DNA from: Deltaproteobacteria bacterium RBG_13_52_11
GTDB taxonomy: Bacteria; Desulfobacterota; B13-G15; RBG-16-54-18
Length of the DNA: 12,095 nucleotides
NCBI GenBank assembly: GCA_001797745.1
Contig: MGQF01000048.1
Location: 8,633-20,727 of the forward strand
Direction: 5' to 3'
The notes beneath the pieces were generated by a model. That model searched no databases. It saw only the letters and a program-made list of their open reading frames with translations, and was not told the DNA's origin. Positions 1-9,050 of this stretch are shown piece after piece (position 1 is the stretch's first letter; each line of letters starts with the position of its first letter). Position numbers and translations under genes: made by a program.

Positions 1-374
1 CATTGGTGATCCGCTTCCAGCGGTTTTTGGGTGTGGATTGGGACGAAATTGAGAATCTGGAGAAACGGTTCCGGGGAAGGAAAGTGGCATTGAGCCTCTT
101 TCTCTCCCGGGCCATTCCTGTCTTCCCGATCTCTCTCGTCTCCATCTTTGCCGGGCTCTTCCGCATCGCCGTCAAACCCTTCACCGTGTATACCTTTTTG
201 GGTTCGATATTCCGATGCCTCTTCCTCGCCTTCGTCGGTTGGTGGGTCGGAGCAACCTTTGAAAAAATCGCTACCCGCTTAGATTCGATGGAGACGATCG
301 TCTCCATCTTCATGTTGATCGGGATGGTGGGAGCCCTCGGCTACCTGTACTTTAAGCTTAGAAGGTCGAGGTGA
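1..374 (+). CDS. DedA/VTT-family membrane protein, C-terminal fragment
   Basis: The reading frame is open at the left edge and ends at TGA 372-374, so only the last ~124 codons are present; the first visible TTG/GTG codons are probably internal. The fragment carries the second half of a VTT (SNARE-associated, DedA/TVP38) domain: a polar 'RKVALSLFLSRAIPVFPIS' re-entrant-type segment, 'AGLF', then hydrophobic helices (roughly residues 58-82 and 97-116) and a basic tail ending KLRRSR. In this family the arginine and proline of the 'SR.IP' block are conserved. DedA/VTT proteins sit in the inner membrane and are linked to lipid (undecaprenyl phosphate or phospholipid) translocation and envelope homeostasis. 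The exact subfamily cannot be told from a fragment. The next gene is convergent. Confidence 0.75.
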   Translation, partial: LVIRFQRFLGVDWDEIENLEKRFRGRKVALSLFLSRAIPVFPISLVSIFAGLFRIAVKPFTVYTFLGSIFRCLFLAFVGWWVGATFEKIATRLDSMETIVSIFMLIGMVGALGYLYFKLRRSR

Positions 375-394
375 ATTAAAAACTATGGCGATTT

Positions 395-841
395 TTAGCC
401 GTATATGAGCTTGGCAGCTTTATCATACAGCTTCTTTATCGCCAGTAAGATCGAAGCAATCGCCCCCAGTAACACCCAACACAGGGCTACATAGAAGATG
501 GGTGTGAAGGTCACTGACTCAAAAGGAATACTAAAAAACATTTGATAGGACATCACCAAGGCCGCTAACAAGGCAATAATGCCCTCTAAAAGGAAGAACA
601 CCCTTTTATACCATGTCAATGGTGATTGCCTGACCTGAAGGAGCAAAACAAGGGGAAGCAAGACAAACAAAAAGGAAATGTATGTCCACATACCCTCGGT
701 GAATATCTGCGCAATATTTTTGTAAATCGATTCCTTGAGAGTAAGACCTGGTAACAAAATCAGTGCAGACTCCCTATACGGTAAGATGACGATGAGGGCG
801 CTTATAACGACGAAAATAGAGATTACAATAATCCTTTTCAT
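395..841 (-). CDS. Hypothetical four-helix membrane protein
   Basis: A 148-residue protein that I do not recognise. The start ATG (complement of 839-841) has an ideal AGGAGGTG Shine-Dalgarno (complement of 847-854) six bases upstream, so the gene is probably real. Four hydrophobic segments are visible: about residues 4-21, 50-69, 81-105 and 113-135. Short charged loops separate them (for example 'RQSPLTWYKR' between helices 2 and 3), and the basic C-terminus contains 'KKLYDKAAK'. There is no catalytic motif, cysteine cluster or obvious signal peptidase site; helix 1 could act as a signal anchor. It is convergent with the DedA-like gene and downstream, on the same strand, of the cold-shock gene, whose terminator separates the two. 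Function unknown. Confidence 0.7.
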   Translation of the reverse strand: MKRIIVISIFVVISALIVILPYRESALILLPGLTLKESIYKNIAQIFTEGMWTYISFLFVLLPLVLLLQVRQSPLTWYKRVFFLLEGIIALLAALVMSYQMFFSIPFESVTFTPIFYVALCWVLLGAIASILLAIKKLYDKAAKLIYG

Positions 842-885
842 CTTTTCACCTCCTCAAGCTTCTTGAACAGAAGCTTATCACAGCC

Positions 886-891
886 ATTATA
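886..891 (-). promoter_or_regulatory. Candidate -10 element for the membrane-protein gene
   Basis: The minus strand reads TATAAT here (complement of ATTATA), 45 bases upstream of the start codon of the 148-residue membrane protein. No convincing -35 hexamer is seen at 16-18 bases spacing. A 7-bp inverted repeat (AAGCTTC 856-862 / GAAGCTT 870-876) lies between this site and the ribosome binding site, in what would be the leader. Promoter assignment is an inference from one hexamer. Confidence 0.3.
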
Positions 892-947
892 AGGCAGCAA
901 GAGAGAGAAAGGCGGGATCGTTTCCAATTGTGTGGGGTTAGTTTGAC

Positions 948-997
948 AAAAAAGACAGTGCCAAGGTCTTCCCTGCTCTGCAGGGAAGACCTTGGCA
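948..997 (-). terminator. Rho-independent terminator of the cold-shock gene
   Basis: A perfect 18-bp inverted repeat: arm 959-976 (TGCCAAGGTCTTCCCTGC) and arm 980-997, with a three-base loop. On the minus strand it is followed closely by a T6 run (complement of A6 at 948-953). It begins 9 bases past the stop of the cold-shock gene (1007-1009). On the plus strand there is no T tract after the stem, so it works in the minus direction only. The stem is unusually long and mismatch-free. Confidence 0.9.
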
Positions 998-1006
998 TCT
1001 GGTGGA

Positions 1007-1213
1007 TTACAGTTTCACAACGTTGACTGCGCTCGGGCCTTTTGGGCCTTGCTCGATATCAAAGCTGACCTGCTCACCCTCGGCAAGGGACTTAAATCCA
1101 AAATCCTTACTCTGGATGGCAGAATGGTGGACAAACACATCTTTTCCTTCTTCAACTGTGATAAAACCGTAACCTTTGGCGTTATTGAACCACTTCACTG
1201 TACCATTTGGCAT
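1007..1213 (-). CDS. csp: CspA-family cold-shock protein
   Basis: A 68-residue single cold-shock domain, the usual family length. It has the opening 'GTVKWFN', RNP1 'KGYGFITV' (residues 13-20) and RNP2 'VFVHH' (26-30), the aromatic RNA/ssDNA-binding face of the five-stranded OB fold. Such proteins act in the cytoplasm as RNA chaperones that melt secondary structure; some are cold-induced and others constitutive, and sequence alone does not say which. The start ATG is preceded by AAAGGAGGT (complement of 1221-1229) with seven bases spacing. The gene stands alone: a strong terminator follows, and a hairpin-bearing leader precedes it, suggesting post-transcriptional control as in other csp genes. 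The symbol is given generically because paralogues cannot be distinguished. Confidence 0.95.
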   Translation of the reverse strand: MPNGTVKWFNNAKGYGFITVEEGKDVFVHHSAIQSKDFGFKSLAEGEQVSFDIEQGPKGPSAVNVVKL

Positions 1214-1263
1214 GTTCTATACCTCCTTTCTCGTAGATTAAAGTCCCAGAACCACCTCATTTA

Positions 1264-1301
1264 AAAGGGGCCACAAAGTATAAAGTCTTTGTGGCCCCTT
1301 T
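1264..1301 (-). promoter_or_regulatory. Strong leader hairpin upstream of the cold-shock gene
   Basis: A perfect 15-bp inverted repeat, AAAGGGGCCACAAAG (1264-1278) and CTTTGTGGCCCCTTT (1287-1301), with an eight-base loop, lies 51 bases upstream of the csp start codon. In the minus direction the stem runs into TTTTAA, which resembles a weak terminator tail; in the plus direction it is followed by TGTTTAC. No gene ends here on either strand, so an ordinary 3' terminator is hard to justify. It may be a leader attenuator or stability element of the csp mRNA; a bidirectional transcription block between csp and the plus-strand gene is the alternative. Confidence 0.55.
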
Positions 1302-1340
1302 GTTTACTTGGTAACAAAAACTTCTGTGACTTCGGATAAG

Positions 1341-1369
1341 AAGGTAGCACCTCTGCCTTCAGAAGTCAA
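1341..1369 (-). promoter_or_regulatory. csp: Candidate sigma70-type promoter for csp
   Basis: On the minus strand TTGACT (complement of 1364-1369) is followed after 17 bases by TACCTT (complement of 1341-1346). The -35 is a good match, the -10 a poor one (three of six). Transcription would start near 1334, giving a leader of about 120 bases that contains the 15-bp hairpin. Long structured leaders are typical of cold-regulated csp genes; the promoter itself is only a candidate. Confidence 0.3.
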
Positions 1370-1462
1370 GCATTATTTTTGCAGAGGAATAAATGGGCGC
1401 TGCCCCTACTTTAGTCTCAAACGTCTTTTAAACCCCCTTCAAAGGCTGTATAATGATCCATC

Positions 1463-1496
1463 AAATACCACAATATTTGTGCTCTTTGTGGTATTT
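1463..1496. repeat. 11-bp inverted repeat, operator-like
   Basis: Perfect arms AAATACCACAA (1463-1473) and TTGTGGTATTT (1486-1496) are separated by 12 bases. The left arm begins nine bases after a plus-strand TATAAT (1449-1454), the place where a repressor-type operator would cover the transcription start. It lies about 190 bases upstream of the molybdopterin-enzyme gene. No specific regulator family is recognised. Confidence 0.5.
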
Positions 1497-1685
1497 AATA
1501 CATGCAATCCCCTCGGCACAAGATTTATTATCTTAGAAAGCAAAATAGGATTCTAAAGCAACTTTAGAGAAAAAAATAGAAGCACCCCCATATTTTTCTA
1601 GGTACGGTATGAATAAACAGGGCATTGTGATATCAGCCTCTCCTATCCCAAACAAATTCCTCTTTAAATAAAATGGAGGATTGTG

Positions 1686-3917
1686 ATGGATTCGAAAATG
1701 ACCATTAAAAAGGCCGCTTGTTTTTTCTGCCATAACAACTGCGGGGTCCTGGTTTATGTCCAGGACGGAAAGGTAGCGAAGATAACAGGGAATCCCGATC
1801 ACCCTGCCAGCCATGGTTTTATTTGCCAGAGGTGCGTCAATGCGATCAAATGGCTTTACCACCCCGATCAATTGAAACATGCCCTGAAACGCATCGGTGC
1901 GAGGGGGGAAGGAAAGTGGCAACAGATACCGTGGGAACAGGCCCTGGATGAGATAGCGGAAAAACTCTCTTCCCTCAAGGATAAGTACGGACCTGAGACC
2001 TTGATCGCAGCGGAGGGTACCTACCGGAGCGACCATTTCTGGGCTCGATCCAGGTTTCTCAACCTCTTCGGCAATCCGCAAAACCTCATCTGCCCGGGCA
2101 TGATCTGCTTCTGCAATGATTACACCATCGAGATGGCCATGCTTGGCTCCCTGGTTCTTGATGATATAGGAAAGACAAAGTGTGTGGTCCTCTGGGGAGC
2201 CAACCCTAAGGAGGCCCGTTTGACCAGGTGGCGTACCTTGAAGAGGAGGATAGACAACAAAGATAAGAGAGATATAAAAGTCATCGTCGTCGATCCTCTG
2301 ATCAGCGACTCAGCTGCATATGCCGATATGTGCCTCCAGTTGAGACCGGGGACGGACGGAGCCTTGGCCCTTGGCTGGATACATGTCATCATTGGTGAGG
2401 GCCTCTACGACAGGGAATTCGTGGACAAATGGACCTATGGGTTTAATAAACTGATTGAAAGGGTCAGGGAATATACACCTCAGAGAGTAGCCGAGATCAC
2501 AGGGCTTCGTCCCGAAGAGATTGTCCAATCAGCCAGACTCTATGCCACAAGCCGACCCGCGTGCATAGATCGAGGTGTGTCCACCGACCAACTGGGCCTC
2601 AATTCAGGGCGTGTGGAACAGGCGAGGGTCATTCTCGGAGCTATCACTGGCAATATCGATGCGCCGGGAGGGGATTTTATGAGCGGGTTTCCTCTTGAAA
2701 TTGACGGCAAAAGACTCAAAAGCGATTCAGAGTTTGAACTGGCTGACAGGTGCTCGAAGGAAACCAGGGCAAAGATGATCGGCGCCGACCGGTTCAAACT
2801 GATGTCATGGGGTTCCTGGGAGATCGTGGCGCCGCATTATGAGAAACAGCGGGGTGTACCCTGTCCCAACCTCCATTACTTAATAGTACCGACCCCCCTG
2901 GCGATGCGGCAGATCATAACGGAAAAACCCTATCCCCTCAAAGCCATGATCACGGCAGCCAGCAACCCGGTGATGTGGGCACCGAACACCCCCCTTGTGC
3001 TGGAAGCTTTGACCCATCCTAATCTCGAGCTCCATGTGGTCTTGGAATACTGGATGACCCCAACGGCCCAACTGGCAGACTATGTGCTGCCGGCTGCGAG
3101 CTGGCTGGAAAGACCCCTCTGCTCAACAGTTGAGGATTGGACCACTCTGGCCTTTGGTGGAGAACGGGCCATCAAACCCTTAGGGGATCGTCACGAGGAC
3201 TATCAATTCTGGCGGGCGCTGGGGATCAGACTCGGCCAGGAGGAATACTGGCCATGGAAGGATCTCGAGGAGGTCGTCAATGACCGAATTGCGCCTCTGG
3301 GAATCAGCTATGAGGAATTTATAGAGAGAGGGGTGCTGTTGCCTCCCAGACAAGAATTTAAGAAATACGAAAAGAACGGTTTCGCTACGCCTACCGGCAA
3401 AATAGAACTCTACTCCACCGTATTCGAAAAGCTGGGATACGACCCGCTCCCATACTACGAGGAACCTCCTGAAAGTCCCGTCAGGACACCTGAGCTTCTC
3501 GATGAGTATCCCCTCATCCTCAACACGGGTGGCAGATTTATGCCCCAGTTCCATTCGGAACACAGGCAATGGGGAATAGGGTTAAGAGAAAGTCACCCCG
3601 ATCCCCTCGTAACCATTCATCCTGAAACGGCCGGAAAACTGGGCATCCGCAACGGTGATTGGGTGTTCATCGAAACGGCAAGAGGGAGGAGAATCAAACA
3701 AAAGGCAAAATTAACAAAGCATATTCTTCCCAACGTCGTCAACGCGGAGGCCAGTTGGTGGTTCCCGGAAAGGCCTGGAGAACTGCCTTCCCTCTTCGGC
3801 GCCTTTGAATCTAACGTGAACATGCTGACCATTGACGAGCCTGATACCCTGGATCCCCTTACCGGCGGCTGGTGTAACCGGGCAATGCTCTGCAAAGTGT
3901 ATAAGATGGAAGAGTGA
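1686..3917 (+). CDS. Acetylene-hydratase-like molybdopterin oxidoreductase
   Basis: A 743-residue DMSO-reductase-superfamily protein that binds bis-MGD and one 4Fe-4S cluster. Cluster ligands are C12, C15, C19 and C47 ('CFFCHNNC' and 'GFICQRC'). The expected Mo/W ligand is C141 in 'CPGMICFCND'. Family blocks include 'PGTDGALALGWI', 'MTPTAQLADYVLP', 'ATPTGKIELYSTVFEKLGYD' and a C-terminal dinucleotide-binding domain from about residue 600. Length and these blocks resemble Pelobacter acetylene hydratase as I remember it, but that enzyme's essential Asp after the second cluster cysteine is H16 here, the Lys after the fourth cysteine is R49, and Ile142 is F142. There is no Tat or Sec signal, so it is probably cytoplasmic, and no iron-sulfur or membrane subunit adjoins. 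ATG 1686 is chosen over GTG 1683 because GGAGG (1675-1679) is six bases before it. The substrate is unknown. Confidence 0.85.
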   Translation: MDSKMTIKKAACFFCHNNCGVLVYVQDGKVAKITGNPDHPASHGFICQRCVNAIKWLYHPDQLKHALKRIGARGEGKWQQIPWEQALDEIAEKLSSLKDKYGPETLIAAEGTYRSDHFWARSRFLNLFGNPQNLICPGMICFCNDYTIEMAMLGSLVLDDIGKTKCVVLWGANPKEARLTRWRTLKRRIDNKDKRDIKVIVVDPLISDSAAYADMCLQLRPGTDGALALGWIHVIIGEGLYDREFVDKWTYGFNKLIERVREYTPQRVAEITGLRPEEIVQSARLYATSRPACIDRGVSTDQLGLNSGRVEQARVILGAITGNIDAPGGDFMSGFPLEIDGKRLKSDSEFELADRCSKETRAKMIGADRFKLMSWGSWEIVAPHYEKQRGVPCPNLHYLIVPTPLAMRQIITEKPYPLKAMITAASNPVMWAPNTPLVLEALTHPNLELHVVLEYWMTPTAQLADYVLPAASWLERPLCSTVEDWTTLAFGGERAIKPLGDRHEDYQFWRALGIRLGQEEYWPWKDLEEVVNDRIAPLGISYEEFIERGVLLPPRQEFKKYEKNGFATPTGKIELYSTVFEKLGYDPLPYYEEPPESPVRTPELLDEYPLILNTGGRFMPQFHSEHRQWGIGLRESHPDPLVTIHPETAGKLGIRNGDWVFIETARGRRIKQKAKLTKHILPNVVNAEASWWFPERPGELPSLFGAFESNVNMLTIDEPDTLDPLTGGWCNRAMLCKVYKMEE

Positions 3918-4025
3918 TTCCAGGATCGGGCACTGGAAAAAATGGGGGGGTCTTGAAACATGACATTGTGCGGGCAGCCTCTCCTTCCTCAAACAAATTG
4001 CCTCAATCCGCTTAACCCCTTCCCA

Positions 4026-4044
4026 GCCCCTTGAGGGGCCTTTT
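4026..4044 (+). terminator. Weak terminator after the molybdopterin enzyme
   Basis: A short GC stem GCCCC (4026-4030) / GGGGC (4035-4039) with a TTGA loop is followed by a CTTTTCGTT tail. It lies 108 bases after the stop codon. The stem is only five pairs and the T tract is four bases, so termination would be modest. Confidence 0.45.
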
Positions 4045-4111
4045 CGTTGTCCGATCTGTCATATATTATTGATGATATTTCATTAAAAGTGTATCTATTC
4101 GTCTAAACCTT

Positions 4112-4141
4112 CTTGAAAAGGTCGGGATGGTGCTTAAACTT
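4112..4141 (+). promoter_or_regulatory. dnaK: Candidate heat-shock (sigma32-like) promoter of dnaK
   Basis: CTTGAAA at 4112-4118 matches exactly the -35 element recognised by sigma32 in Escherichia coli. About 14 bases later comes CTTAAACT, a poor match to the CCCCATNT -10 consensus; sigma32 -10 elements vary in other proteobacteria. The position, about 70 bases before the dnaK start, is sensible. No CIRCE inverted repeat (the HrcA operator) is seen upstream of dnaK. Confidence 0.4.
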
Positions 4142-4184
4142 AAAACATCGTTATATATTACGAAAAAGACAGGAGGTACAGACA

Positions 4185-6092
4185 ATGTCCAAGGCAATAG
4201 GGATTGATTTGGGAACCACCAACTCGGTTATTGCGACGATGGAAGGTGGCAAGCCCAACGTCATCATTAATACGGAGGGTTCCAGGACGACCCCTTCAGT
4301 GGTGGGTTTCACCAAGGAAAACGAGCGTCTGGTAGGGCAGATCGCCAAACGGCAGGCGGTCCTCAACCCGACAAACACCGTCTTTTCTGCTAAGAGGTTC
4401 ATCGGGCGCAAATTCAACGAGGTCTCAGAGGAGATCAAGATCGTCCCCTACAAGGTGACCGCAGGGAAGGACAATGCCGTGCGTTTTGAGGTGGGGGGTA
4501 AGCAATACGCCCCGGAGGAGATATCCGCCCAGGTGCTGCGCAAGCTGGTGGATGATGCCTCCAAGTACCTGGGAGAGAAGATCAAGGACGTGGTTATCAC
4601 CGTCCCTGCCTACTTCAACGACGCCCAGCGTCAGGCTACCAAGGACGCCGGGACTGTCGCAGGTCTCAATGTGCTGAGGATCATCAACGAACCCACTGCT
4701 GCTTCTTTGGCCTATGGGTTAGACAAAAAGAAGGATGAGAAGATCCTGGTCTTCGACTTCGGTGGGGGGACCTTCGACGTCTCCATCCTGGAGGTAGGTG
4801 AAGGGGTGGTAGAGGTCAAGGCCACGAGTGGCGACACCCATCTTGGCGGCGATGACCTCGACAAACGGGTCGTCGATTGGATGGCGGACGAGTTCAAAAA
4901 GGACTACGGGATAGACCTCAGAAAGGACCAGCAGGCCCTGCAGCGCCTCTACGAGGCGGCGGAAAAGGCCAAGTGCGAGCTCTCCACCACCGTGGAGACT
5001 ACCATCAACCTCCCCTTTGTCACGGCGGATGCCAGCGGCCCCAAGCACCTCAACATGAAGCTCACGAGGGCCAAGTTCGAGGAGTTGGTCAATGAAATCC
5101 TCCGCCGTTTGGAGGGACCGGTGAAGCAGGCCCTGGCCGATGCCAAACTGAAGGCCGACGACCTCGATGAAGTAATACTGGTGGGCGGCTCCACGAGGAT
5201 CCCCGCGGTGCAGACCCTGGTCAGGAGGCTCACCGGCGGCAAGGAGCCTAACCAGAGTGTGAACCCCGACGAGGTGGTTGCTGCAGGGGCGGCTGTTCAG
5301 GCCGGGATTCTTGCCGGTGAGGTGAAAGATGTGCTCTTGCTCGATGTCACCCCCCTCTCCCTCGGTGTGGAGACCTTAGGCGGTGTCATGACCAAGCTCA
5401 TCGAGCGCAACACCACCATCCCGGTGAGAAAGAGTGAGGCCTTCAGCACCGCCGATGATAACCAAACGGCGGTGGATATCCACGTGCTGCAAGGTGAGCG
5501 GGAGATGGCCAGGGACAACCGGACCCTGGGGAACTTCCGCCTCGAAGGGATACCGCCGGCACCGCGGGGAATCCCCCAGGTCGAGGTGACCTTCGACATC
5601 GACGCCAACGGGATCCTCAACGTGAACGCCAAGGATAGGGCCACCGGTAAAGAACAGCGGATCACCATCTCGGGCTCCACGAGCCTCGCGAAAGATGAAA
5701 TAGACAAGATGGTCAAGGACGCCGAGGCCCATGCTGCCGATGACAAGACCCGCCGCGAGGAGGTGGAGGTCCGCAACCAGGCAGACGGACTCGCCTACCA
5801 GGTGGAGCGCCAGCTTAAGGAACTCGGTGACAAGGTGCCGGCTCACGAGAAGAGCCGCTGCGAACAGATCATCAACGACATCCGCCAGGCCATCAAGGAC
5901 AATGCCGATGTAAGCCGGCTCAGGGGCCTTACGAGCGACCTCCAGCAGGCCGCCCATGCCCTGAGCACTGCCGCCTACCAACAGGCCGCCCAACACGGCC
6001 AAGCCCAAGGTACCCAGGGGGCTGCAGAGGGAGCTGCGGGTGGCGGCAAGGGTGAGGACGTGATCGACGCGGAGTTTGAGGAGAAGAAATAG
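4185..6092 (+). CDS. dnaK: Chaperone DnaK (Hsp70)
   Basis: A full-length 635-residue Hsp70. The ATPase domain has phosphate loop 1 'GIDLGTTNS' (6-14), 'VVITVPAYFND' (136-146), phosphate loop 2 'DFGGGTFDVS' (191-200, with T196 equivalent to the autophosphorylated threonine), and the adenosine loop 'VILVGGSTRIP' (330-340). The interdomain linker 'DVLLLDVTPLSLG' spans 382-394; the substrate-binding beta domain and helical lid follow, ending in a Gly/Ala/Gln-rich tail and acidic 'EDVIDAEFEEKK'. It binds exposed hydrophobic peptides in the cytoplasm in an ATP cycle driven by DnaJ and GrpE, and works with ClpB in disaggregation. ATG 4185 is chosen because AGGAGGT (4171-4177) is seven bases upstream and the family start is 'MSKAIGIDLG'; an in-frame TTG at 4113 overlaps the promoter. 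The partners hrcA, grpE and dnaJ are not in the window. Confidence 0.98.
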   Translation: MSKAIGIDLGTTNSVIATMEGGKPNVIINTEGSRTTPSVVGFTKENERLVGQIAKRQAVLNPTNTVFSAKRFIGRKFNEVSEEIKIVPYKVTAGKDNAVRFEVGGKQYAPEEISAQVLRKLVDDASKYLGEKIKDVVITVPAYFNDAQRQATKDAGTVAGLNVLRIINEPTAASLAYGLDKKKDEKILVFDFGGGTFDVSILEVGEGVVEVKATSGDTHLGGDDLDKRVVDWMADEFKKDYGIDLRKDQQALQRLYEAAEKAKCELSTTVETTINLPFVTADASGPKHLNMKLTRAKFEELVNEILRRLEGPVKQALADAKLKADDLDEVILVGGSTRIPAVQTLVRRLTGGKEPNQSVNPDEVVAAGAAVQAGILAGEVKDVLLLDVTPLSLGVETLGGVMTKLIERNTTIPVRKSEAFSTADDNQTAVDIHVLQGEREMARDNRTLGNFRLEGIPPAPRGIPQVEVTFDIDANGILNVNAKDRATGKEQRITISGSTSLAKDEIDKMVKDAEAHAADDKTRREEVEVRNQADGLAYQVERQLKELGDKVPAHEKSRCEQIINDIRQAIKDNADVSRLRGLTSDLQQAAHALSTAAYQQAAQHGQAQGTQGAAEGAAGGGKGEDVIDAEFEEKK

Positions 6093-6114
6093 GGTGTGCC
6101 ACGAGCACATCCGT

Positions 6115-6254
6115 CTGGAGGCAAAGCCCCCAGAAGATGATGCGATAATAAATATTTTCCCTCTCCCCAAGGGGAGAGGATTCAGGTGAGGGGGTAACCA
6201 TCCGATATTATATCCACCCTCACCCCCTCCCTCTCCCGCTGGCGGGAGAGGGAG
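6115..6254. repeat. REP-like palindromic element between dnaK and clpB
   Basis: A cluster of hairpins fills the spacer. The first is an imperfect stem at 6115-6133. A 9-bp perfect stem CCTCTCCCC (6160-6168) / GGGGAGAGG (6171-6179) and a 13-bp perfect stem at 6227-6239 / 6242-6254 share the CCCTCTCCC motif. Between them GGTGAGGG (6185-6192) pairs with CCCTCACC (6217-6224), so 6160-6254 folds as one large interrupted palindrome. This architecture is typical of dispersed REP/MITE-type elements that move with help from a RAYT transposase. There is no T tract after either stem, so it is not a classic terminator, but it could attenuate or stabilise a dnaK-clpB transcript. Confidence 0.75.
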
Positions 6255-6291
6255 TAATTTTCTAAAACGAATCTGTAGAGAGGTAAAATCT

Positions 6292-8931
<2,640 letters not shown>

Positions 8932-8944
8932 GACCCTTCCTTGT

Positions 8945-8979
8945 AAGGCCCTTTCCCGGGAGAAAGGGCCTTCTTTTTT
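8945..8979 (+). terminator. Rho-independent terminator after clpB
   Basis: Perfect 11-bp stem AAGGCCCTTTC (8945-8955) / GAAAGGGCCTT (8962-8972), six-base loop, followed by C and a T6 run (8974-8979). It begins 13 bases after the clpB stop and closes the dnaK-clpB unit. Confidence 0.93.
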
Positions 8980-9050
8980 AACATCACCATTGACTTTTGG
9001 GACCAGATGCGCTAGTGCTTTCGTGCATATTCTTAGCGCGGAGGAGCCAT

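Larger units (their letters stand above)
1302..1685. other. Gene-free divergent region with inverted repeats
   Basis: About 470 bases separate the divergent csp and molybdopterin-enzyme genes, and I see no credible gene in them. Besides the csp leader, it contains a plus-strand TATAAT at 1449-1454 (no good -35), an 11-bp perfect inverted repeat at 1463-1496, and a small 7-bp hairpin (TCTAAAG 1552-1558 / CTTTAGA 1562-1568, three-base loop) with an A-rich run after it. The region is clearly more AT-rich than the flanking coding DNA, as expected for a regulatory spacer. Confidence 0.5.

Noticed and set aside
992..1264. Plus-strand open frame of 90 codons over the csp gene
   Set aside because: It is antisense to a certain cold-shock gene and begins within that gene's terminator stem.
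1308..1556. Plus-strand open frame of 82 codons in the gap before the molybdopterin enzyme
   Set aside because: No Shine-Dalgarno, low-complexity composition, no family resemblance, and it spans the inverted repeats and promoter-like sites of the spacer.
4113..4184. Upstream in-frame TTG extension of DnaK by 24 residues
   Set aside because: The extension is not part of the DnaK family N-terminus, overlaps the CTTGAAA promoter element, and the ATG at 4185 has a perfect ribosome binding site.
6160..6254. CRISPR-like repeats between dnaK and clpB
   Set aside because: The related units are inverted, not direct, with no regularly spaced repeats and unique spacers; a REP-like palindrome explains them.
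8997..9050. Upstream in-frame TTG start for the UbiA-family protein
   Set aside because: There is no ribosome binding site before it, whereas GGAGGA lies at the right distance from ATG 9051, which begins the family-like N-terminus.
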